From contig CAZEFR010000003.1 in NCBI GenBank assembly GCA_964511555.1, positions 50,571-114,570 on the forward strand: a DNA stretch of 64,000 bases, given 5' to 3'. Each line of letters starts with the position of its first letter. Position 1 is the stretch's first letter. This DNA is from CAIZGX01 sp964511555 (GTDB lineage Bacteria; Bacteroidota; Bacteroidia; Flavobacteriales_D; Sanyastnellaceae). Below, in pieces: positions 30,032 through 38,678 of the stretch. Both the position numbers and the translations under genes were made by a program. The notes beneath the pieces were generated by a model. It was not told the DNA's origin. It searched no databases and worked only from the letters and a program-made list of their open reading frames with translations.

Positions 30032-31627
30032 ATGAAAAAACTAATAGGAATATTTTGTGTTTGTGTAAGCTTCGTAGGCAATGCACAAAGTTCTTTAGAT
30101 GCTACTGATAAGCGCAATGCTTACATGAACACCATCACAGTAAAAGAACTGAAAGAACAGTTATTCATTCTTGCGGCTGATGAATACGAAGGAAGAGAAA
30201 CCAGTAAACCGGGACAGAAAAAAGCAGCGGCTTATATTGAGAATTACTACGAGTCATTGGGATTAGAAAAAGGATCTATGACCGGTGTTCAGCAACAGAG
30301 CTTCCCTTTACGTAAGCGTAAACTAACCTCAACAATTCTTACAGTAAATGGAAAGAACTATGAAAGTTCGAAGGATATTTTTTCATTGGATGCCGAAGGG
30401 TTAGAGGGAACAAAAACATTTACAAAAATAGTTTTTGCTGGATATGGAATCACAGAAGGGCGTTACAATGACTATGAAGGCTTAGATGTAAAAGACGCTC
30501 TAGTGGTTGTTATGGATGGTGAGCCAAAAAACAAGAAAGGCAAGTCAATGATTTCAGGAGACAGTGAGCAGCTAAGCGATTGGTCTTACGATCCAGGATT
30601 GAAGGTAGCTTTAGCCCAACAAAACGGTGCAAAGGCCATTGTCGTTATTCGTCGCGATTATGCTACGTTTTTACCACGTATTAAATTTTGGTTAGAATCG
30701 GAAAAGATGGAATTGATAGAAGATATGGACGTTGCCGTTGCAACCGGAATTCCATTGATTTTCACCAATGAAAAATCTGCGAACGAATGGTTTCGTATAG
30801 ACCTCGCAAACAACATGGGTAAGTTTAGCAAGAAGGGAAAGAAAATACCTCATTCGAAACATCGCATAAAATTAAATGTCGTGTACACAGAAGCTTCATT
30901 AAATGTGAATGTCACAGATGAAATGGTTTCTAGTGAAAATGTATTGGCATTTATTGAAGGAAGTGATGCAACATTGAAGAATGAAATCGTTGTTATATCT
31001 GCTCACTACGATCACATTGGAATTGTAAACGGCGAGATTAATAACGGCGCAGACGACGATGGTTCTGGAACTGTTTCTGCTATGGAAATAGGTGAAGCTT
31101 TTATTCAAGCGAAGAAAGATGGTAATGGACCAAAACGAAGCGTTTTAATTCTTCATGTAAGCGGTGAGGAGAAAGGTTTATTCGGAAGTGAGTACTACAC
31201 GAGACATCCGGTTTACCCGTTGGAAAACACGGTTTGTGATTTGAATATTGACATGATTGGTCGTGTAGACGAGGCGCACAAAGACAATGAAAAGTATGTT
31301 TATTTGATTGGAAGTGATCGTTTGAGTATGGATTTACACAATCTTTCTGAATCTGTGAATAAACAAACATCTAATCTAATTCTTGATTACACCTTCAACT
31401 CGGAAGATGATCCTAACCAGTTTTATTACCGTTCAGACCATTACAATTTCGCGAAGAACAACATTCCTGTCATTTTCTATTTCAGTGGTGTTCATGAAGA
31501 TTATCACAAACCTGGCGATGACCCAGAAAAGATTTTGTACGAGAAGATGTGCAGCATAGCGCAATTGGTATTTTCTACCGCGTGGGAAATAGCCAATCAA
31601 CCAGAAAGATTAAAGGTGAAGAACTAA
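30032..31627 (+). CDS. Exported M28 family zinc aminopeptidase with PA-type insert
   Basis: A 531-residue protein with signal peptide MKKLIGIFCVCVSFVGNAQ. Residues ~120-270 resemble a protease-associated domain (KIVFAGYGITEGRYNDYEGL). The catalytic M28 domain shows all ligands in order: SAHYDHIG (His), NGADDDGSG (bridging Asp), SGEEKGLFGS (catalytic Glu and ligand Glu), NIDMIGR (Asp), and DYHKPGDD (His). Periplasmic or outer-membrane peptide degradation is likely. An upstream start at 30020 lies within rpiB; ATG 30032 begins the signal peptide. Its stop overlaps the O-antigen-ligase-like gene by 4 nt. Confidence 0.93.
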   Translation: MKKLIGIFCVCVSFVGNAQSSLDATDKRNAYMNTITVKELKEQLFILAADEYEGRETSKPGQKKAAAYIENYYESLGLEKGSMTGVQQQSFPLRKRKLTSTILTVNGKNYESSKDIFSLDAEGLEGTKTFTKIVFAGYGITEGRYNDYEGLDVKDALVVVMDGEPKNKKGKSMISGDSEQLSDWSYDPGLKVALAQQNGAKAIVVIRRDYATFLPRIKFWLESEKMELIEDMDVAVATGIPLIFTNEKSANEWFRIDLANNMGKFSKKGKKIPHSKHRIKLNVVYTEASLNVNVTDEMVSSENVLAFIEGSDATLKNEIVVISAHYDHIGIVNGEINNGADDDGSGTVSAMEIGEAFIQAKKDGNGPKRSVLILHVSGEEKGLFGSEYYTRHPVYPLENTVCDLNIDMIGRVDEAHKDNEKYVYLIGSDRLSMDLHNLSESVNKQTSNLILDYTFNSEDDPNQFYYRSDHYNFAKNNIPVIFYFSGVHEDYHKPGDDPEKILYEKMCSIAQLVFSTAWEIANQPERLKVKN

Positions 31628-33129
31628 TTTTCTTTTCTCGGAAGGAAGAAAAAGAACGTACTGAAAAACGCGAAGAATGCCACGCCGGGCTGCGTTGTAA
31701 GGGTGTCCTCCGTGAGGCAAGACAGCAGAGCGAGTATTACAAATGCTAAAGCAACTTCATGTTTTCTCGCTTGTTTCCACATGAAATAGAAATACAGAAG
31801 GAAGCATAAAATTCCTGCAATACCAACTGCTATCCAATACGATAGGAATTGATTGTGCACGGCGTGTTGTACCTTTTCATCGAGGTTTGGAGAAGTTTGC
31901 TTGTATGCCTCGCTGTATGCCGATTTCACATGGCCTTGTCCCACGCCGAAAAGAAGGTTTCGTTCAATAATAAATTTAGCACCTTTGTAATATTCTAGAC
32001 GTTGGAATATCGAGTGTCCGCTTGAGTTTTCACCGCTTTGAAAAGTTTGATATTCGAAAACAATCTGGTGCCAGCGTTTTTCCAAGGCGTTCCATTGCGG
32101 TTCGTTGCAATTGGTATTTCCAGCTAGAATATTTGAAATATCAGTATCAGATAATTCTTGAATTCCAGCGGCATCTTTCGTTAATCCCTTGCTTGCCAGA
32201 TAGCGAATTAATGTTGTTTGAACCAATTGTCCTCTGGCGTCTTTTTGAAGTAAAGGCTTGTTCGTGCGCGTTACCCATGCGCTGTCTAATTCAAGCGGAG
32301 CAATGTTTACAAAAATTCGGTTTCCATTTTCAGTTTGAAAATTGGATAACTGATGAATGTATTTTTCTCCGCGAGCAGATTGAATTTGTTCGGGTTGGAA
32401 GTTTATTGAGTCTATATTTCTTGAAAGGAAAAAGAGCAGAACCGAAGCGAGGGTGAATACACCTCCAACAACAATGAGTTTGTTGCGCTTCGACTTTGAC
32501 GCAAAGAGAAGAATGATCAGAACAATTAAGAAGCCCCACCCGGTGAGTGTTCCAACAAAAAAGAAAAAAGAACATACCACAATGGTAAATGCAAGTTTCA
32601 AGTACAAAGGAAGAATACCAGGTATTCTCCAAGCCCCAATAAGGGCCAATACAGCCATTAAACTAAATCGGATGTGTGAGATGAAGAGTGAAGCGTTTCG
32701 AGGCTCAGGAAGCGGGTATTTAACAATTGCATACACAATACAAACGAGTGCAGACAATCCAACCGAAGCGAAGAACACTTTCCAAATGATAGATTCGTCG
32801 TTTGTTGTAAGCGGAGAAAGATTTTGCAGAAACAGCGGCGCAAGGATTAACGGTAGAAGCGTTTTAATTTCCTTCAACACCAATGAATTTTCTCCTCCAC
32901 GGAATAGTCCAAATGCGAGTAGCGTCCAGACAACAAGTAAACTCAGGTAAATGGGGTTTCTTAAAACAGGAAGGACGCTGAATTTTTTGTTTTGAATGGA
33001 AGTGACTACTGCAACGAACAGCAGAAAGAACATGGCAACAGACATACCTAAGTTCCAAAGCGGGAGCATAAAAGCCCACAGCGCCAGCGCTGCTACTTGT
33101 GTTTTAGGATGCCTGAAGAATTTCAGCAC
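31624..33129 (-). CDS. O-antigen ligase/polymerase-like membrane protein (Wzy_C family)
   Basis: A 501-residue polytopic inner-membrane protein: about ten hydrophobic segments, eight in residues 10-250, a large soluble loop at ~255-400, and two to three at the end. The loop, with LEYYKGAKFIIERNLLFGVGQGHVKSAY and HNQFLSYWIAVGIAG, is the Wzy_C/O-antigen ligase signature containing conserved His and Gly residues. Such proteins join polysaccharide chains to lipid A-core or polymerise them on the periplasmic face. It is the last gene of the leftward S41-rnpA-S41 operon (3 nt after the S41 stop). Acceptor and polymer unknown. Confidence 0.82.
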   Translation of the reverse strand: MLKFFRHPKTQVAALALWAFMLPLWNLGMSVAMFFLLFVAVVTSIQNKKFSVLPVLRNPIYLSLLVVWTLLAFGLFRGGENSLVLKEIKTLLPLILAPLFLQNLSPLTTNDESIIWKVFFASVGLSALVCIVYAIVKYPLPEPRNASLFISHIRFSLMAVLALIGAWRIPGILPLYLKLAFTIVVCSFFFFVGTLTGWGFLIVLIILLFASKSKRNKLIVVGGVFTLASVLLFFLSRNIDSINFQPEQIQSARGEKYIHQLSNFQTENGNRIFVNIAPLELDSAWVTRTNKPLLQKDARGQLVQTTLIRYLASKGLTKDAAGIQELSDTDISNILAGNTNCNEPQWNALEKRWHQIVFEYQTFQSGENSSGHSIFQRLEYYKGAKFIIERNLLFGVGQGHVKSAYSEAYKQTSPNLDEKVQHAVHNQFLSYWIAVGIAGILCFLLYFYFMWKQARKHEVALAFVILALLSCLTEDTLTTQPGVAFFAFFSTFFFFLPRKEN

Positions 33130-33132
33130 GGA

Positions 33133-34803
33133 TTATTTTTTTTCTGAGTCCGCTGCTGGTCCAGCAAGAATAGTTGAATAGCTCTTTTGAAAAACGTCTT
33201 GAGAAGCCGTAATTAAAGGATCATTGGTTAACGACTGTTTAATTGCAGCAGAACGGAAGTAATACATCTCTACAATTTTAGCTTCAAGCTTCGGTGTTAT
33301 TTCGCTTTGAAGTTGGGACAAGGTGCTTTCTAACGCAGTGGAAATACCGTTGTGTAAATTGTTGAGTTGGTCTTTTAATGCTGTGTTAACAGCGGTTTGA
33401 CTAGCCAACTCCTTTTCTAATTTTTCAACGTGTTCGAACCAAGAAGGAACAAAGTCTTTCGCGTTTTTCTTAGCGTATTGAACAAACTCGTTGTAGTCGC
33501 TTTGTGAAAGTTTAAAACTTCCAGCTGAGTCAATGGAAGCATGTGTCTTTTTGAACTCAACACCAAAGCGGAAGTAGGCGAAGTTCTTTTGCAACTGCGC
33601 GAGTATTTCTCTCGAAGCGCTTGCAGACATTACAACATCTGGATAAACACCACTACCGTCTTTCACGGGTCTTCCGTGGGTGGTGTAGAACGTTCTGATT
33701 TTAGTTGTGTCTATTTGCGTTGCACGCCCGTCTTTTTTGTTACCGTAGTCTAGCTTTTGAATGCATCTTCCGCTCGGGGTGTAGTACTTCGCAACAGTTA
33801 CTTTCATCTTCGCGTTGTAGGAAAGATCCAACGTTTGTTGAACCAAACCCTTTCCGAAAGAAGGCACGCCTACAATAACAGCGCGGTCTAAATCTTGAAG
33901 ACTTCCACTTACAATTTCAGAAGCAGAAGCCGACATTTCATCAACCAAAACAACAAGCGGCATGGTTAAATCAATAGGATCGTATTGCGCAACATAGATT
34001 TGTTTCCAAGACTCTGTCTTTCCCATGGTACGGGTGATTTCCGTTCCTTTCGGAACAAAAAAGTTTACAATCTTTACAGCTTCATTCAATAGACCTCCAC
34101 CGTTTCCACGAAGGTCTAAAATGAGCTTATTCATTCCTTTTTCTTTCAACGTGTTGAAGCTGGTTTTTACATCTTCTGATGCTGTTTGTGTGAACTCGTC
34201 GAGTTTGATGTATCCAACATTGTTTTCTAAAAGTTGGAAGTGCGGTACATCTGGAGTCTTAATGCTTTCGCGGGTTACAGCAAGTTCTGTTGGGTTTGGT
34301 TTTCCTAGTTGAACAACTGTTAAATTCACAACGCTTCCAGGTGTTCCGGTAAGTCCGTCTTCCAAGTTGTCTAGGTCAATTCCATCTATTGATTTTCCAT
34401 TGATGTGCGTGATAATATCTCCAGCACGAAGTCCGGATTTGTACGCCGGAAACGATTCGAAAACTTCAAGGACAGTGTTTTTTCCGCTTACTAAATCTAC
34501 ACGAGCGCCTACTCCGCCGTATCTTCCTGTTTGAAGGTACATTGCATCTTCAATGCGCGATTCCGGATAGTAAATCGTGTATGGATCAAGTGAAGCCAAC
34601 ATTCCGCTGAGGGCAGTGTTCACAAGGTTTCCAGGTGCAGCATCTTCCACATACAACTGATCTATTTGACGGAAGACATCTGTGAATATTTCTAAGTTTT
34701 TTACAACTTCGAAATAGTTTGTAGACGGGTTGGGTTGTGCAAAGGAAGAGAGTGAAAAAAGGGAGAGCAGAGAGAAAAGAAGGGTGCGCTTAAGTATTTT
34801 CAT
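33133..34803 (-). CDS. S41 family C-terminal processing peptidase with PDZ domain
   Basis: A 556-residue exported protease: signal peptide MKILKRTLLFSLLSLFSLSS then FAQ, an N-terminal helical part, a PDZ domain (~residues 95-185, YGGVGARVDL, AGDIITHINGKSIDG), and the catalytic core with LRGNGGGLLNEA, DEMSASASEIVSG (nucleophile Ser region) and SFGKGLVQ (Lys). The C-terminal ~150 residues are coiled-coil-like and longer than in typical CtpA. The start codon ATG 34803 lies 14 nt inside rnpA, so translation is probably coupled. Paralogous to the gene at 35194-36828; rnpA sits between the two. Confidence 0.93.
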   Translation of the reverse strand: MKILKRTLLFSLLSLFSLSSFAQPNPSTNYFEVVKNLEIFTDVFRQIDQLYVEDAAPGNLVNTALSGMLASLDPYTIYYPESRIEDAMYLQTGRYGGVGARVDLVSGKNTVLEVFESFPAYKSGLRAGDIITHINGKSIDGIDLDNLEDGLTGTPGSVVNLTVVQLGKPNPTELAVTRESIKTPDVPHFQLLENNVGYIKLDEFTQTASEDVKTSFNTLKEKGMNKLILDLRGNGGGLLNEAVKIVNFFVPKGTEITRTMGKTESWKQIYVAQYDPIDLTMPLVVLVDEMSASASEIVSGSLQDLDRAVIVGVPSFGKGLVQQTLDLSYNAKMKVTVAKYYTPSGRCIQKLDYGNKKDGRATQIDTTKIRTFYTTHGRPVKDGSGVYPDVVMSASASREILAQLQKNFAYFRFGVEFKKTHASIDSAGSFKLSQSDYNEFVQYAKKNAKDFVPSWFEHVEKLEKELASQTAVNTALKDQLNNLHNGISTALESTLSQLQSEITPKLEAKIVEMYYFRSAAIKQSLTNDPLITASQDVFQKSYSTILAGPAADSEKK

Positions 34804-35194
34804 GGGTTGGTTGCTCTTGGTTCGTAACGGAAATAAGTTGTCGAATAAGGTACTTAATTTTTTGTTCCACATAGTCGTGATCGGGAATGCGGTTACCTGT
34901 AAAGATAAATGCTAACGCCAGTTGTTTTCCTTTGTTGTTGAGGATGTCATAAAGAGGTTGTTTTTCTTTTCGGTAAACCTCTTTCATTAAACGTTTGATT
35001 CTATTTCTGTCATGGGCACGAGGAAAACGTCTTTTCGGGGCTGTGAATAAGGCTTGAGCAGGAAATTCTGAGGTTTCTGTTGAACTCAGATACAAGCATA
35101 TGATAGCCGGTGTTTTTATGCTTTTTCCCTGAGCATAAAGCGACTCGATGGATTTTTTTTTGTAGAGCCGTTCCTGTTTGGAAAGCGTATCCAT
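34790..35194 (-). CDS. rnpA: Ribonuclease P protein component
   Basis: A 134-residue basic protein with KSIESLYAQGKS near the start and RAHDRNRIKRLMKEVYR, the RNR signature binding the P RNA, followed by ALAFIFTGN. It matures the 5' ends of tRNAs with rnpB RNA, which is not in this window. It is embedded in an operon: its ATG shares one base with the TAA of the upstream S41 gene (TAATG), and its 3' end overlaps the next S41 gene by 14 nt. In many bacteria rnpA lies near oriC beside rpmH; rpmH is absent here, as is usual in Bacteroidota. Confidence 0.95.
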   Translation of the reverse strand: MDTLSKQERLYKKKSIESLYAQGKSIKTPAIICLYLSSTETSEFPAQALFTAPKRRFPRAHDRNRIKRLMKEVYRKEKQPLYDILNNKGKQLALAFIFTGNRIPDHDYVEQKIKYLIRQLISVTNQEQPTHENT

Positions 35195-36828
35195 TAAGGG
35201 TGAAAAAAGTAGGTGTTGTAGTTCTTAGAAACGTCAAGCGCCTTAATTAATTCAGAATCTTCAGCGTTCATTACGCGGAACATAGCGTTTTCGTCAAATA
35301 AAGCACGTGCTATTTGAGCTTTGTATCGCAGTGAACATTGCGCTTTAAGTTTTGTAACCTCTGCCTTGGTATAAAGAATTTGCTGTTCGCTTGCAGATTT
35401 GAGCGTTTTATCAAGAAGTTCCGCATCTACTTTATACTCTTTTTGATATTGATCGAACGATTTCCAGTTGGAAAGCTTCGCTCTGTTTTGATCTACGAAA
35501 TCGAAGCAAAGTTGTCGAATAATCCCAAAGTTCACAATATCTATCAAAGCGAAAGAAGTAGAGGTAGAATCGAAAGGAATGAATACATCTGGCGTTATTC
35601 CACCCCCGCCGTATACTATTCTTCCCGAGGGAGTGTAAAATTTTAAAGAATCGGCATGCGTAATTTTTTCGGAATGAAACAACTCTCCGCTTAACCAACG
35701 CTGATGGGTTTCATTGAAATACTTCGAAGAATCTCCGTAGGGCTTTTGAATGCATCGGCCAGTAGGTGTATAATAGCGGGCGGTAGTAAGTCGAAGTGCG
35801 CTTTTATCTGGAAGTTCAATTTCACTTTGAACGAGCCCTTTACCGAACGAGCGTCTACCAACAACAATAGCGCGGTCCCAATCTTGCAACGCTCCAGCTA
35901 CTATTTCACTTGCTGAAGCGCTGTATTCGTCAATGAGAACAGTTACCTGAACATCTGCGAATGCTCCGCGTTTTTGGGTGTTGTAATCGGTTCTTCCCGA
36001 GTGAGTGCCTGCGGTATAAACCATTAAGCGATCTTTTTCAAGGAATTCTTCAGCAATGTTAGTGGCTTGCTCGAGCAGCCCGCCGCCGTTTCCGCGCAAG
36101 TCTAAAATGAATTTAGAGCAGCCTTGATTTTTGAGGGCGGTTCCAGCAACAACAAATTCATTGTAGGTGGTTTTGGCGAATCGGTCAATTTTGATATACC
36201 CAACGCCTTCTTCGATTTTGTAATAAGAGGGAACGCTTGGAAGAGGAAGCGAGCCTCTTTCAACATTGAAATTTAAATATTCTTTCTTACGAAGAACGCT
36301 AATGTTCACATTGCTTCCAGCTTCACCCTTCAACATCTTCATAACACCATCGTTGTTTAACGATTTGCCAGAAATATCTTTTCCATCTACTTGAACAATG
36401 CGATCTCCAGACTGAATACCCGCTCTGAAACTTGGCCCGAAAGGAACAACACGATTTACCATAAGCGAGTCGCGCAGAATTAAAAACTCAACACCAACAC
36501 CCTCATACGAACCCGACATTTCTTCTTTTGCTTTGGCGTATTCGGTTGGATTTAGATAATAGCTGTGTGGATCAAGGTTTTTGAGAATAGAGGCTATAGC
36601 GTCGTCAATTATTTTCTTTTTATCGACGCTATCAACATAGTTGTCTTCAATAAAATCAATCAGACTAACTAATTTATTCGGGTTGTTTTCGGTGCCGGTT
36701 TTAATGCTCAGCAGGTTCTTATCTGCCAAAATTGTTCCGAGTAGAATACCTGCAATTAATACAAAAGTGTAGTACAGCGGTTGTAAAGGAGACTTCCCTG
36801 ATTTTTCGTTTTGTATTTCTTCAGACAT
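35194..36828 (-). CDS. S41 family C-terminal processing peptidase, membrane-anchored
   Basis: A 544-residue protein with an N-terminal transmembrane segment (residues ~16-36, PLYYTFVLIAGILLGTILAD) rather than a cleaved signal. PDZ domain at ~95-180 (YEGVGVEFLILRD, AGIQSGDRIVQVDGKDI), catalytic core with LRGNGGGLLEQA, DEYSASASEIVAG (Ser) and SFGKGLVQ (Lys). Role: periplasmic protein processing or quality control. The stop codon overlaps the rnpA start by 1 nt. Upstream dCMP deaminase is 29 nt away. The gene order deaminase-S41-rnpA-S41 recurs in Flavobacteriales. Confidence 0.93.
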   Translation of the reverse strand: MSEEIQNEKSGKSPLQPLYYTFVLIAGILLGTILADKNLLSIKTGTENNPNKLVSLIDFIEDNYVDSVDKKKIIDDAIASILKNLDPHSYYLNPTEYAKAKEEMSGSYEGVGVEFLILRDSLMVNRVVPFGPSFRAGIQSGDRIVQVDGKDISGKSLNNDGVMKMLKGEAGSNVNISVLRKKEYLNFNVERGSLPLPSVPSYYKIEEGVGYIKIDRFAKTTYNEFVVAGTALKNQGCSKFILDLRGNGGGLLEQATNIAEEFLEKDRLMVYTAGTHSGRTDYNTQKRGAFADVQVTVLIDEYSASASEIVAGALQDWDRAIVVGRRSFGKGLVQSEIELPDKSALRLTTARYYTPTGRCIQKPYGDSSKYFNETHQRWLSGELFHSEKITHADSLKFYTPSGRIVYGGGGITPDVFIPFDSTSTSFALIDIVNFGIIRQLCFDFVDQNRAKLSNWKSFDQYQKEYKVDAELLDKTLKSASEQQILYTKAEVTKLKAQCSLRYKAQIARALFDENAMFRVMNAEDSELIKALDVSKNYNTYFFHP

Positions 36829-36857
36829 GGTGATTTTTCGAAGTTGAAAAGATAACG

Positions 36858-37295
36858 TTATTCTGGCAACTCTCGTTTAACAACTTCAACGCCTGAGTTT
36901 TTTAGAAATTCAATTGCTGTTGTGTCTTTGTATGCGTCTAGATAGACCATTTTTGTGATGCCTGATTGAAGAATAAGCTTGCAGCAATCTTTGCAAGGGC
37001 TTAGTGTAATGTAAAGGGTAGAGCCGTGTGAATTGTTTGTAGACTTGGCAACCTTTAAAATAGCGTTGGCTTCTGCATGTAGGACATACCAATGTGTTTC
37101 TCCTTCGCTGTTTTCGCAGGTATTTGGAAAACCACTGGGGGTTCCGTTATATCCATCGGAAATAATAACTCCGTTTTTAACAAGAAGAGCACCCACTTGT
37201 TTCCGCGTGCAATGTGAGAGCTTGGCCCATTCTTTCGCCATACGTAAGTAGGCAAGGTCATACCGGAGTTGTTTTTGCTCTTCAGGTGTTAACAT
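36858..37295 (-). CDS. dCMP deaminase family protein
   Basis: A 145-residue cytidine/deoxycytidylate deaminase. The zinc motif is HAEANAIL (His and catalytic Glu) and PCKDCCKLI (two Cys), and GALLVKNGVIISDGYNGTPSG is the family substrate-loop motif. Deaminates dCMP to dUMP for thymidylate synthesis; ComEB-type homologues exist in non-competent species, so no competence role is implied. First or second gene of the leftward operon; the DUF2795-like gene is 23 nt upstream. Confidence 0.93.
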   Translation of the reverse strand: MLTPEEQKQLRYDLAYLRMAKEWAKLSHCTRKQVGALLVKNGVIISDGYNGTPSGFPNTCENSEGETHWYVLHAEANAILKVAKSTNNSHGSTLYITLSPCKDCCKLILQSGITKMVYLDAYKDTTAIEFLKNSGVEVVKRELPE

Positions 37296-37318
37296 AGAAA
37301 ACGACTACTTCAGAAGAA

Positions 37319-37540
37319 TTAATATTCGTCTTCGTTGAAGAAGAAATCTTCTTTAGTAGGGTAGTCTGGCCAAATGTCTTCGATGCTTTCGAACACCTCT
37401 TCCTCATCTTCCAATTGTTGAAGATTTTCTACCACCTCCAGCGGAGCGCCAGCGCGCATAGCGAAGTCAATTAATTCTTCTTTTGTTGCAGGCCAAGGTG
37501 CGTCTTCGAGGTAAGAGGCCAATTCTAAAGTCCAGTACAT
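37319..37540 (-). CDS. DUF2795-like small acidic protein
   Basis: A 73-residue protein, MYWTLELASYLEDAPWPATK, whose helical N-terminal part (ATKEELIDFAMRAGAPLEVVENLQQL) resembles DUF2795, followed by a very acidic tail (DEEEVFESIEDIWPDY, DFFFNEDEY). Small proteins of this type sit next to S41 or deaminase genes in many Flavobacteriales. Function unknown; the acidic tail suggests an interaction or nucleic acid mimic role, which is speculation. Confidence 0.82.
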   Translation of the reverse strand: MYWTLELASYLEDAPWPATKEELIDFAMRAGAPLEVVENLQQLEDEEEVFESIEDIWPDYPTKEDFFFNEDEY

Positions 37541-37609
37541 AGTATTAACGCTTAATGATTTTTTACGTTTTGCGAATATAACATTTTTGAGCGCGCACGC
37601 AAGAAATGA

Positions 37610-38632
37610 TTATTTCGTGAGCTTCGGCATACGCCCTTTCTTATATACGTTGCGGACTACAGGCGTTTTCTTACGCAGTTCTTTTTGCTCTTCTTCAGTC
37701 AGATGTGTGATGTTTTGACATTCTTCAGAGCAACAATTCTCGTATTTCTCTTTGCACTTGTCGCATTGGATGAACAAGATATGACAACCAAGATTCATAC
37801 AATTCGTGTGATGATCGAAAGGTTCTCCGCACTGATGACACGTTGCAATAACTTCTTCGGAAATACGCTCGGCAAGACGCTCATCGAAAACGAAATTCAC
37901 ACCTTTGAATTTAATGTCCAGGTTATTCGCCTTGGCGTCGCGAGCGTATTTAATGATACCACCTTCGAGGTGGTAGACGTTTTCAAAACCTTTGTGTTTC
38001 ATGTAAGCCGAAGCTTTTTCACAACGAATACCGCCGGTGCAATACATAAGCACTTTTTTGTCTTTGTCGTTTTGAAGAATTTCTTCTACCACCTGCAGCT
38101 CTTCGCGGAAGGTATCAACATCGGGACAAATAGCACCTTCGAAATGTCCCACCTCACTTTCGTAGTGGTTACGCATGTCGACAACCACGGTATTTGGATC
38201 AGCGAGTTGTTGATTCCACTCTTCAGCAGTCAAGTATTTTCCGGTGTTTGAAGGATCGAAATTAGGATCTTCAATTCCGTCTGCAACTATTTTGTTTCGA
38301 AGTTTAACCTTCAAGGCGTAGAACGATTTTCCTTCGTCTACAGCGGTGTTCAGACGAATTCCGTTTAGAAAATCGATAGTGAAAAGATCTTTTACAAAGG
38401 CCTCAAAGTTTTCTGTTGGAACAGAAATTTGCGCGTTAATTCCTTCAGACGCAATGTAGGTTCTGCCGAGAACACCGAGGTCGCTCCAACGCGCGAAAAG
38501 CGCGTCGCGAAAGACGTGCGGGTCTTCAATCTGATGGTATTTGTAAAATGAAACTGTTGTTCGCGGAGTGTTATCCGCGAGCATACGTTGGCGCAAGACG
38601 CGCTTGTCTTCTGTGTTGTATAATTTCTTCAT
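37610..38632 (-). CDS. trhO: tRNA uridine(34) hydroxylase, rhodanese type (TrhO/YceA)
   Basis: A 340-residue rhodanese-domain protein. N-terminal acylphosphatase-like domain (residues ~20-110), central rhodanese with active-site loop YCTGGIRCEKAS (Cys in CTGGIR), and a C-terminal Cys/His-rich zinc-like part (CHQCGEPFDHHTNC, CDKCKEKYENCCSEEC). TrhO hydroxylates U34 in tRNA using oxygen, the first step to 5-methoxy/oxyacetyl uridine. It is downstream of dusB, 46 nt from its stop, with a promoter-like motif between them. Confidence 0.93.
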   Translation of the reverse strand: MKKLYNTEDKRVLRQRMLADNTPRTTVSFYKYHQIEDPHVFRDALFARWSDLGVLGRTYIASEGINAQISVPTENFEAFVKDLFTIDFLNGIRLNTAVDEGKSFYALKVKLRNKIVADGIEDPNFDPSNTGKYLTAEEWNQQLADPNTVVVDMRNHYESEVGHFEGAICPDVDTFREELQVVEEILQNDKDKKVLMYCTGGIRCEKASAYMKHKGFENVYHLEGGIIKYARDAKANNLDIKFKGVNFVFDERLAERISEEVIATCHQCGEPFDHHTNCMNLGCHILFIQCDKCKEKYENCCSEECQNITHLTEEEQKELRKKTPVVRNVYKKGRMPKLTK

Positions 38633-38662
38633 CTGAACAAGTATAGATTATTCTAGATGACG

Positions 38663-38670
38663 CGAAGATA
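38663..38670 (-). promoter_or_regulatory. Putative -7 box (TATCTTCG) for trhO
   Basis: On the minus strand TATCTTCG lies between dusB and trhO, ending 30 nt before the trhO ATG. Same octamer as upstream of purF, leuS, clpP and others. Confidence 0.4.
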
Positions 38671-38678
38671 CGAATGTA

